From Bacteroides sp. (GTDB taxonomy: Bacteria; Bacteroidota; Bacteroidia; Bacteroidales; Bacteroidaceae), in NCBI GenBank assembly GCA_030152865.1, contig JASLIW010000010.1, positions 1-5,318 on the forward strand: a DNA stretch of 5,318 bases, given 5' to 3'. A program made the position numbers and the translations under genes. The notes beneath the pieces are model-generated. The model did not search any database, was not told the origin of the DNA, and was given only the letters and a program-made list of their open reading frames with translations. Positions 1-5,318 of this stretch are shown piece by piece. The number at the start of each line of letters is the position of its first letter. Position 1 is the stretch's first letter.

Positions 1-4
1 ATTG

Positions 5-75
5 AGGTACCTGGCAGATTCGAACTGCCGTAGATGGTTTTGCAGACCACTGCCTAGCCACTCGGCCAAGGTACC
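5..75 (-). tRNA. tRNA-Cys (anticodon GCA)
   Basis: Read on the minus strand this folds into a complete cloverleaf. The 7-bp acceptor stem is GGTACCT with AGGTACC, the D stem GCC/GGC, and the anticodon stem GTGGT/ACCAT with one G-U pair. The anticodon loop is CTGCAAA, so the anticodon is GCA (plus-strand bases 41-43) and it reads UGC and UGU cysteine codons. The variable loop is short (CTAC), and the T stem is GGCAG/CTGCC around TTCGAAT. The discriminator base is U (position 5), the usual identity base of tRNA-Cys. The 3' CCA is not encoded (the next bases are CAAT), so it must be added after transcription. The gene lies 36 bp past the feo operon and has its own -7 element at 98-105. Isotype and ends follow directly from the fold. 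Confidence 0.97.
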
Positions 76-97
76 ATTCTTTTTGTTTTTGCGATTG

Positions 98-129
98 CAA
101 AGATAGGAAAGCTATTTCTTTCTTACAAC
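98..129 (-). promoter_or_regulatory. Probable promoter of tRNA-Cys
   Basis: The minus strand reads TATCTTTG at 105-98, a match to the Bacteroidota -7 element TAnnTTTG. A partial -33 element, GTTG, lies at 129-126, 20 bp upstream; the consensus would be TTTG at 19 bp. Transcription would start at about 88-93 and leave a leader of roughly 15 nt before the tRNA 5' end at 75. The -33 half lies inside the last codons of the Cys-rich membrane protein gene. The -7 box is convincing and the -33 box is weak. Confidence 0.6.
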
Positions 130-345
130 TTTTTCTGTATCATTCTTTTCGGGAGTAGCCGAACAACACTCATTTCCAGCCATTTTATCTTTAACGATAT
201 CCCTTAGAGAACAACCAGTTGCACAACTATCACAGGGGTTTTCATTTTTTTTCGTGCGCAGTATAAATTTATACATTTTGTAGGCTACATATACAAAGCT
301 GAGCACTACAATAATTAGTACTGTCCAATCTTGCCAGCTATTCAT
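112..345 (-). CDS. FeoB-associated Cys-rich membrane protein
   Basis: A 77-residue protein with one predicted membrane helix at about residues 7-27, followed by a basic stretch (K23, K26, R30, K32, K33). The positive-inside rule therefore puts the C-terminal part in the cytoplasm. That part carries C38-x2-C41-x3-C45 and a second pair, C60-C61, and ends in a Lys/Arg-rich tail. This is the pattern of the small FeoB-associated Cys-rich proteins often found downstream of feoB; they are thought to help FeoB-mediated Fe2+ uptake, but their biochemical role is not settled. The ATG overlaps the feoB stop (ATGA), and AGGAGG lies 9 nt upstream within feoB, so translation is probably coupled. The cysteines could bind iron or an Fe-S cluster (inference). 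Family assignment rests on size, topology, Cys motif and position next to feoB. Confidence 0.88.
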   Translation of the reverse strand: MNSWQDWTVLIIVVLSFVYVAYKMYKFILRTKKNENPCDSCATGCSLRDIVKDKMAGNECCSATPEKNDTEKVVRKK

Positions 346-2816
346 AAGAACAATCCTCCTATTCTATAGATTAAAAATGATACAATCCAGGCCAATGCCG
401 TGGTATATAAAACGGTAAATAGTGCCCATCTCCATCCTCCTGCCTCTTGCTTGACAGCTACTACTGCTGCCACACAGGGGAAATAAAGTAGTGAGAATAC
501 CATATACGCATAGGCAACTAAAGGAGTAATCCCCATACGCTCTGCTAAGTTACTTCCATCTTCCTCTGCACCATAGAGTACGGAAAGAGTACTTACCACT
601 AACTCTTTGGCACCTGCTCCTGATAAGAGCCCTACTCCCATTTTCCAATCAAAGCCTAGTGGAGTCATAACGGGTTCGATAGCTTTGCCTATATAGCTAA
701 TGTAAGAGTGCTCTTGCTGCTCTTGCGTTGTAGCATAATCGCCTTTGGGAAATGCTCCTAAGAACCAAACAATAACTGAGGCTATTAAGATCACTGTACC
801 CATCTTTTTAAGGTATTGTGATCCCTTATCCCAGGTATGACGCAAAATGGATTTGGTGGTGGGCATACGATAAGGAGGGAGCTCCATAACGAAGGGGGTA
901 TCATCTCCTTTTACTAAAAACTTAGTGAATAGCTTAGCCATAAGCACTGCTAATACAATACCTATAAGGTAGATGGAAAGTAAAACTAAACCTCTATTGC
1001 GAGGGAAGAAGGCACCTATTAAAATTAAATAGATGGGCAGGCGAGCTCCGCAAGACATGAGTGGATTCACCAGGATAGTGACCAGTCTATTTTTACGGTT
1101 CTCGATGGTACGTGAGGCCATGATAGCGGGTACATTACAGCCAAATCCCATCAAAAGAGGTATAAATGACTTACCATGCAAGCCCATCTTATTCATCAGT
1201 TTATCCATGATAAAAGCTGCACGTGCCATATAGCCCGACTCTTCCATAAGAGATATGAAAAAGTAAAGAATAAGGATATTTGGTAAAAAGACTATTACAC
1301 CCCCTACTCCCGTAATGATACCATCAACAAGCATATCTTTTAAAATGCCATCAGACATAGTGTTCCCCACCCACAGGCCTAGCTGATCTACTAACCACTC
1401 TATGCCTTCCATTGGATACTCTCCAAGTATAAAGGTACAGGAGAACATCACATACATAAAGAAAATAAATAAAGGATAACCCCAAATTTTGTGGGTAACC
1501 AATGAATCTATCCATTCTGTTACTTTACGATTGGGCTTGACGCCTGTAACAAGCGTTTTTTTGAGCACGCCATCGATAAATTGATATTTAGCATCTACGA
1601 TAGCAGATTCTGTATCTTCTTTTAAGGTAGATGATATGGCTAGAGAAGCTTGCTCTTTTACATGCTTAATTTCAGCTCCATTAGGTAGCTTGGCTATGAA
1701 CTCTTCTATTTCGGGATCATTTTCTAGGAGTTTTATAGCTAAAAAACGTGTGGAATATTTGTGACGAATGGATTCGTTCTCTGAGATCACCTGTTTGACT
1801 TGGTCTATGGACTTCTCTATAAGAGATCCATGATTGATATGGATGTGCTTATACACTTTCTTAGTGAGCTTGTGAGACTCTGTATAGTCCTCAATATGCT
1901 TTTCATGCGTTTGCTCATCTACATAAGTATGATGCCACTCGGTGAGTTGCTTTTGTACCTCAGGCAAGATATTGCCTTGCTTATCCATATAGTCGGCTCC
2001 CTCATAGAGATTGATGATAATGTGGAATAAGGTATCAATGCCTTTGTTACTCTTACTTATAGTAGGCACCATTGGCACTCCTAAAAGTTTGCTTAAGTGC
2101 ACATAGTCAAGCTGATCACCTCTTGCCTCCAACTCATCATAAATATTTAAGGCAACAACCATACGCAAATTCATATCTATGAGCTGCGTAGTTAAATAAA
2201 GATTGCGCTCCAGATTAGAAGCATCCAACACATTAATTACGATGTCTGGAGTTTCTTCAATTAAGTGTTCTCTAACATATTTTTCTTCAGGAGTATAAGC
2301 CGACAATGAGTAAGTACCAGGGAGATCGACTAACTTGAAATTATACCCTTCAAACTCAAAGTGTCCTTCATGAGCATCGACTGTCACACCTCCATAGTTA
2401 CCTACCTTAGCATGAGCTCCCGACGCAATATTAAAAAGAGAAGTTTTACCACAGTTGGGATTACCAACAAGTGCTACTTTGATGGTGCGCCGCCTACCCA
2501 AAGCTATTCGTTTAAGCTGCTCCTCAGTTAGTCGCATATTTTCCTCTAAACCATCAAGAGCCTCTTGATCACCTAGAGCGTGAATGGCTTCTTTTTCATT
2601 CACTACTTCTATCATCTCAGCCTCACTTCTACGCAGTGAAACCTCATACCCCAGAATACGGTATTTTATGGGGTCCTTTAAAGGAGCATTTAAGATTACC
2701 TCTACGGTTTTCCCTTTAATGAAGCCCATCTCAACAATACGCTTCCTAAATCCTCCGTGTCCCAATACCTTTACAATGACGCCTTTTTCGCCAGACTGTA
2801 GTTCGGATAAACGCAT
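342..2816 (-). CDS. feoB: Ferrous iron permease, FeoA-FeoB fusion
   Basis: This 824-residue inner-membrane Fe2+ transporter joins the FeoA and FeoB functions in one chain. Residues 1-72 are a FeoA (SH3-like) domain, followed by a linker to about 110. The G domain has a P-loop GNPNCGKT (118-125), a G2 threonine in GGVTVD (142-147), DLPG (164-167), NIYD as the G4 motif (224-227, usually NxxD) and a G5-like TISKS (252-256). A cytosolic helical, His-rich region (about 275-420) takes the place of the GDI-type domain. The membrane part (about 443-820) has FeoB signatures: MEESGYMARAAF (524-535), GFGCNVPA (557-564), SCGARLP (588-594), GAKELVVS (735-742) and YFPCVAA (778-784). Length fits Bacteroidota FeoAB fusions. 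It is the first gene of the operon, with a consensus promoter directly upstream. No frameshift or lost motif is seen; I recognise no clear Fur box. Confidence 0.97.
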   Translation of the reverse strand: MRLSELQSGEKGVIVKVLGHGGFRKRIVEMGFIKGKTVEVILNAPLKDPIKYRILGYEVSLRRSEAEMIEVVNEKEAIHALGDQEALDGLEENMRLTEEQLKRIALGRRRTIKVALVGNPNCGKTSLFNIASGAHAKVGNYGGVTVDAHEGHFEFEGYNFKLVDLPGTYSLSAYTPEEKYVREHLIEETPDIVINVLDASNLERNLYLTTQLIDMNLRMVVALNIYDELEARGDQLDYVHLSKLLGVPMVPTISKSNKGIDTLFHIIINLYEGADYMDKQGNILPEVQKQLTEWHHTYVDEQTHEKHIEDYTESHKLTKKVYKHIHINHGSLIEKSIDQVKQVISENESIRHKYSTRFLAIKLLENDPEIEEFIAKLPNGAEIKHVKEQASLAISSTLKEDTESAIVDAKYQFIDGVLKKTLVTGVKPNRKVTEWIDSLVTHKIWGYPLFIFFMYVMFSCTFILGEYPMEGIEWLVDQLGLWVGNTMSDGILKDMLVDGIITGVGGVIVFLPNILILYFFISLMEESGYMARAAFIMDKLMNKMGLHGKSFIPLLMGFGCNVPAIMASRTIENRKNRLVTILVNPLMSCGARLPIYLILIGAFFPRNRGLVLLSIYLIGIVLAVLMAKLFTKFLVKGDDTPFVMELPPYRMPTTKSILRHTWDKGSQYLKKMGTVILIASVIVWFLGAFPKGDYATTQEQQEHSYISYIGKAIEPVMTPLGFDWKMGVGLLSGAGAKELVVSTLSVLYGAEEDGSNLAERMGITPLVAYAYMVFSLLYFPCVAAVVAVKQEAGGWRWALFTVLYTTALAWIVSFLIYRIGGLFL
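355..360 (-). promoter_or_regulatory. Shine-Dalgarno sequence for the Cys-rich Feo protein
   Basis: The minus strand reads AGGAGG here, 9 nt before the ATG at 345. It sits inside the last feoB codons (Gly-Gly-Leu-Phe-Leu-stop). Strong Shine-Dalgarno sites are not the rule in Bacteroidota, and the Gly-Gly codons alone could produce the match. Its spacing and the ATGA overlap still support a role in re-initiation after feoB. Confidence 0.5.
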
Positions 2817-2836
2817 ATACTCTAAATTTCTTTTTG

Positions 2837-2867
2837 CAAAGATATAGTATTCAGTTGGAGTAACAAA
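2837..2867 (-). promoter_or_regulatory. Promoter of the feo operon
   Basis: The minus strand has TTTG at 2867-2864 and TATCTTTG at 2844-2837, separated by exactly 19 bp. This is a full match to the Bacteroidota housekeeping promoter (TTTG-N19-TAnnTTTG). A start at about 2828-2832 gives a leader of only 12-16 nt before the feoAB ATG at 2816. The leader (about 2817-2832) is A/T-rich with no Shine-Dalgarno site, as is usual in the phylum. No textbook Fur operator overlaps it. Confidence 0.82.
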
Positions 2868-2946
2868 CTATTTAGATTGTTTTTAAATAAGATATTTACA
2901 GATTCTGATTGCTAACCTAAAAAGAGCCCAATACAGTAAAATCTAT

Positions 2947-2954
2947 TATCTTTG
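2947..2954 (+). promoter_or_regulatory. -7 promoter element of tilS
   Basis: TATCTTTG matches the Bacteroidota -7 consensus TAnnTTTG. The place for the -33 box (about 2924-2927) reads GAGC, so there is no recognisable -33 element. The last G of the box is the first base of an in-frame GTG (2954), which argues against that GTG as start codon. Transcription should begin near 2959-2963, on or beside the ATG codons at 2960 and 2963. Confidence 0.6.
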
Positions 2955-2959
2955 TGAGC

Positions 2960-4249
2960 ATGATGGAAACAAGAGTAGCCCAATATATTAAAGAACACAA
3001 GCTCCTAGAGCCTAAGGATCAAATCATCGTAGGTCTGAGCGGAGGAGCCGACTCGGTTGCACTTATTCTGCTGCTGAAAGAACTGGGTTATACCTGCATA
3101 GGAGCACATTGCAATTTTCACTTACGAGGAGAAGAAGCCAACAGAGATGAGCAATTTGTAACACACTTCTGTCAAGAACACTCCTTCCCTCTTCACAAAA
3201 CACACTTCGACACCTATCACTATGCTAAAACACATAAAGTATCCATAGAGATGGCTTGTAGAGAGCTTAGGTATGAGTGGTTCCATTCATTAATAGAAGG
3301 AGGGATTGCAAACAAACTTGCTATTGCTCACCATCGCGATGATAATATAGAGACACTTCTATTAAACTTAATACGAGGCACAGGTATCAAAGGACTTACT
3401 GGCATACAACCCATAAATCAATACATTGTACGCCCATTACTCGAGACTTCTAGACAGGATATTGAAGCCTATCTCAAAGCAAGGAATCAAAGCTTTGTTA
3501 CAGATAGCACAAATCTAGAAGAGGAGTATGCTCGCAATAAGGTGCGCTTAACGATTCTTCCTGCTATGGAGCAAATCAACACAGCTTGCCAAGCGAACAT
3601 CAGTCGAACCATCGGATACCTAAATCAAACCTACCTAATCTACCAAAAAGCAGTACAAGAAGCCATAGAACGTGTAGTGCAGAATCAAACCATTCAGGGC
3701 GAGCTCTTACTGAAAGAAACAGCTGCTGAGACGATACTATACGAGATTTGTTACCCTCTTGGCTTTAACAGCTCCCAAGTAAAGGATATCTATAACTCAC
3801 TCCTAAGCACCTCTGAGAGCAGGGTATTTTATAGCTCAACCCATCAACTAAATAAAGAAAGAGAGAACCTACACATCCTACCTCTTGAAGGTAAATCAAA
3901 GATGAGCACAGCACCCAAGCTAAGTTACAAGCTCATCGAGTTAAATGATAGCTTCAAAATCCCAAGAGATAAAAACACGGCTTGCTTTGATGCTGATTTA
4001 ATCGATAAGACTAAACTAGGCTTACGTAAATGGGCACAGGGCGATCGGTTTATACCCTTTGGCATGAAAGGAAGCAAAAGCCTCAGCGACTTTTTTGTCG
4101 ATCAAAAGTATAGCCTACAAGAAAAGGAAATGCAGTGGTTACTCACCCATGATAAGGATATTATTTGGATCATAGGCCAGCGCAGCGATAACAGATACCG
4201 CCTGACCTCATCTAGTAAAAAAGCACTTATTGTTAAAATTGAGCAGTGA
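2960..4249 (+). CDS. tilS: tRNA(Ile)-lysidine synthase TilS
   Basis: A cytoplasmic enzyme that uses ATP to attach lysine to C34 of the CAU-anticodon tRNA-Ile. This makes lysidine and switches reading from AUG to AUA; it is normally essential. The protein has 429 residues from this start. An N-type ATP pyrophosphatase domain carries the PP-loop SGGADS (27-32), CNFHLRGEEANRDE (51-64), HHRDDNIET (124-132) and the GTGIKGLTGI stretch (140-149), then DSTN (182-185) and ARNKVR (191-196), all TilS hallmarks. A middle helical region follows. The C-terminal TilS domain starts near 355, with KWAQGDRFIPFGMKG (357-371) and IIGQRSDNRYR (404-414). Start choice: ATG 2960 or ATG 2963. The in-frame GTG at 2954 would add two residues but shares a base with the -7 element. 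It is transcribed divergently from the feo operon. Confidence 0.97.
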   Translation: MMETRVAQYIKEHKLLEPKDQIIVGLSGGADSVALILLLKELGYTCIGAHCNFHLRGEEANRDEQFVTHFCQEHSFPLHKTHFDTYHYAKTHKVSIEMACRELRYEWFHSLIEGGIANKLAIAHHRDDNIETLLLNLIRGTGIKGLTGIQPINQYIVRPLLETSRQDIEAYLKARNQSFVTDSTNLEEEYARNKVRLTILPAMEQINTACQANISRTIGYLNQTYLIYQKAVQEAIERVVQNQTIQGELLLKETAAETILYEICYPLGFNSSQVKDIYNSLLSTSESRVFYSSTHQLNKERENLHILPLEGKSKMSTAPKLSYKLIELNDSFKIPRDKNTACFDADLIDKTKLGLRKWAQGDRFIPFGMKGSKSLSDFFVDQKYSLQEKEMQWLLTHDKDIIWIIGQRSDNRYRLTSSSKKALIVKIEQ

Positions 4250-4295
4250 TTTCGAAGTAAAACGTGCTCAAAAACCAGTAAATAGTTACTTTTGT

Positions 4296-4317
4296 CGCTT
4301 TTCAGCGTCTTTTTCTT
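4296..4317 (+). terminator. Possible weak intrinsic terminator after tilS
   Basis: A short stem CGCT (4296-4299) pairs with AGCG (4304-4307) around a TTTC loop and is followed by the T-rich run TCTTTTTCTT (4308-4317). A second small hairpin just upstream, AGTAA/TTACT (4277-4290), is followed by three more Ts. Both stems are only 4-5 bp, so termination may be inefficient. Position between tilS and the rho promoter supports the reading. Confidence 0.4.
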
Positions 4318-4349
4318 CAAAAATATCGTACAAGCTAAAATAATTTAAT

Positions 4350-4357
4350 TATCTTTG
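4350..4357 (+). promoter_or_regulatory. -7 promoter element of rho
   Basis: TATCTTTG followed by TAC fits the Bacteroidota -7 consensus TAnnTTTG. No TTTG is found at the expected -33 position (about 4327-4330 reads CGTA). A start near 4362-4365 would give rho a leader of about 185-190 nt, much longer than the leaders of the other genes here. Confidence 0.55.
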
Positions 4358-4361
4358 TACC

Positions 4362-4549
4362 ATTGAAATAGCCAATACAAACACAAATATCCTCATCAAA
4401 TGAAGATACTCAATTGGTTTCCACTTCAATTTTAAATACCCCAAAATTATTTTAAAACCTAAAAAGCTTACGCGTAGCGCTTTAAAAGATTATTGTGTAT
4501 CCCTATGGGCTTACGTATAAGCTAGAATATTAACTACTTACAATATTAT
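4362..4549 (+). promoter_or_regulatory. Putative rho 5' leader with inverted repeats and mini-ORFs
   Basis: This is the non-coding stretch between the -7 element and the rho ATG; no gene of normal size is seen. It contains an 11-codon ORF (ATG 4400, stop ending 4435, peptide MKILNWFPLQF). It also holds the direct repeat GCTTACG at 4466-4472 and 4509-4515. A perfect 5-bp hairpin, GCTTA (4509-4513) with TAAGC (4518-4522) around CGTA, is preceded by a small CCC/GGG stem (4501-4509). The first GCTTA (4466-4470) could pair with the same TAAGC, giving two exclusive folds. rho is autoregulated through its leader in E. coli; a similar role here is inference. No match to a known riboswitch was recognised. 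Confidence 0.35.
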
Positions 4550-4560
4550 ATGTATAATAT
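4543..4560 (+). repeat. Perfect inverted repeat around the rho start codon
   Basis: ATATTATA (4543-4550) and TATAATAT (4553-4560) are exact reverse complements around TG. In RNA a 7-bp A-U stem (4543-4549 with 4554-4560) would present the start codon in an AUGU loop (4550-4553). The arms are pure A/T, so the stem is weak and chance cannot be excluded. If real, it could affect translation initiation of rho. Confidence 0.45.
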
Positions 4561-5318
4561 AATTCAATTGAACGAAAAGAAATTGACTGAACTCAAGGTG
4601 ATAGCCAAAGAGATGGGTATCAAGAGAGTTGATTCTTTCAAAAAAGAAGAATTGATTTATCGCATCCTTGACGAACAAGCAATTGTTGGTGCTACCAAAA
4701 AAGTTGAAGCGACAAAACAAAATGATGATCGCAAAGACGACAACAAAAAGAAACGCTCAAGAATCAAAGAGACAAAAGAGAAAGTAATCTCAGCAAACAA
4801 AAAAGGCGAAACTTCTCGATCAGAGGACAAGAAATCAGGCTCAAGCAAAACAACAAACAAGCCTCAGGCCAAAGCTTCAACTACTAAGAAAGAAGAAACT
4901 CCGAAAAAAGAGACAACTCCTACCAAAGCTAAGCCCGCAACTCCCCGTAAAAAGGCAGCAGAAAAAAAAGAGGAGACAAAAGCTGAACCCAAAGCAAAAA
5001 CCACAAAAAAGGAAGCAGCTACTACTAAAAAAGTAGAGCCAAAACAAAGCCCTAAAAAAGCCAACACAGCTAGCAAACCCCAAGAAGATTTTGTTCCGAT
5101 AGAAGAGTTGGTTACAAAACCAGCGTCTAAAATGGAAACAATTGTGGCTACTCCTGAAATAACTCCTCCTCAGAAAGAGCAAAAAGAAGCTGTTGAGAAA
5201 AAGGACCTTAGAGATAACAAAGACAACAAGTCCAACAAAGACAACCGCAACAACAAGCGCAACGATAATAATAACAATCAACGCAAAGACAATAACAACC
5301 GTCAAGCAAGCAAAGACA
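4550..5318 (+). CDS. rho: Transcription termination factor Rho, N-terminal part (cut by window edge)
   Basis: An open frame of 256 codons runs off the right edge without a stop. Residues 1-46 match the Rho N-terminal (SAP-like) domain: MYNIIQLNEKKLTELKVIAK, then a second helix with KKEELIYRILDEQA (31-44). Residues 47-256 are a low-complexity, probably disordered insertion rich in Lys, Glu, Thr, Pro and Ala, then Asn-rich from about 222. One ordered-looking island, EDFVPIEEL (179-187), interrupts it. The RNA-binding cold-shock-like domain and the ATPase ring domain must lie beyond the window. Rho is a hexameric RNA translocase that ends transcription and limits antisense transcription. Long insertions at this place are known in Bacteroidota, and the one in B. 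thetaiotaomicron Rho has been reported to drive phase separation. The ATG at 4550 starts exactly at the family N-terminus. There is no Shine-Dalgarno site. Confidence 0.94.
   Translation, partial: MYNIIQLNEKKLTELKVIAKEMGIKRVDSFKKEELIYRILDEQAIVGATKKVEATKQNDDRKDDNKKKRSRIKETKEKVISANKKGETSRSEDKKSGSSKTTNKPQAKASTTKKEETPKKETTPTKAKPATPRKKAAEKKEETKAEPKAKTTKKEAATTKKVEPKQSPKKANTASKPQEDFVPIEELVTKPASKMETIVATPEITPPQKEQKEAVEKKDLRDNKDNKSNKDNRNNKRNDNNNNQRKDNNNRQASKD

Noticed and set aside
88..101. TTTGC-GATT-GCAAA hairpin as terminator of the feo operon
   Set aside because: The stem is perfect, but in the minus direction it is followed by A-rich sequence, not a T run. It also overlaps the tRNA -7 box, which explains much of the sequence.
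1033..2030. Plus-strand frames of 66 and 76 codons inside feoB
   Set aside because: They lie wholly within the well-supported minus-strand FeoAB gene, show no recognisable domain and have no promoter of their own.
2584..2847. Plus-strand frame of 87 codons over the FeoA domain and feo promoter
   Set aside because: It is antisense to the conserved FeoA domain, crosses the feo promoter, and its translation resembles no known family.
2954..2959. GTG at 2954 as the tilS start codon
   Set aside because: It overlaps the -7 promoter element and would lie upstream of the expected transcription start; two ATG codons follow within 9 bases.
2817..2959. A Fur box in the feo-tilS intergenic region
   Set aside because: No stretch resembles the GATAATGATAATCATTATC consensus closely enough on either strand; iron control is likely but not shown by the sequence.
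4657..5305. Several overlapping minus-strand frames with hydrophobic, membrane-like translations
   Set aside because: They are the complement of the Lys/Asn/Glu-rich A-biased rho coding strand; the reverse complement of AAA/AAC/GAA codons reads as Phe/Val/Leu/Phe-rich. The plus-strand frame has a clear Rho N-terminus and runs on to the edge.
1..5318. Mobile element, CRISPR array, toxin-antitoxin or defence system
   Set aside because: No transposase, integrase, spaced direct repeats, or small two-gene module other than feoAB with its accessory gene was found; all genes are core functions.

Overview
The window reads as chromosomal core DNA of a Bacteroidota (probably Bacteroidales) bacterium. 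Four things point there: promoter elements of the Bacteroidota type (TTTG, 19 bp, TAnnTTTG) instead of sigma70 boxes; mostly weak or absent Shine-Dalgarno sequences; an FeoA domain fused to the front of FeoB; and a Rho factor with a long charged, Asn-rich insertion after its N-terminal domain. Base composition is moderately AT-rich. I see no insertion sequence, phage gene, CRISPR array or other sign of recent transfer.

Layout from left to right. A tRNA-Cys(GCA) gene lies on the minus strand at 5-75. Next, also on the minus strand, is a two-gene ferrous iron uptake operon, transcribed right to left: a FeoA-FeoB fusion permease (342-2816), then a 77-residue Cys-rich single-pass membrane protein (112-345) whose ATG overlaps the feoB stop codon. 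A divergent intergenic region (2817-2959) holds a full-consensus promoter for the feo operon and a -7 element for tilS. tilS, tRNA(Ile)-lysidine synthase, is on the plus strand (2960-4249). About 300 bp of non-coding DNA follow (4250-4549), with a possible short terminator, a -7 element, and a roughly 190-nt leader with small inverted repeats and mini-ORFs. The window ends inside rho (4550 to the edge), of which only the N-terminal domain and the disordered insertion are present.

The Feo genes form one functional unit: Fe2+ import across the inner membrane, driven or gated by a G domain, with a small accessory Cys protein on the membrane. tilS and the tRNA-Cys gene belong to translation, and rho to transcription termination. 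The identical octamer TATCTTTG precedes all four transcription units.

I found no undescribed multi-gene system. The most interesting parts are the disordered Rho insertion, the structured leader and start-codon hairpin of rho, the likely leaderless tilS transcript, and the tRNA-Cys promoter overlapping the end of the feo operon.
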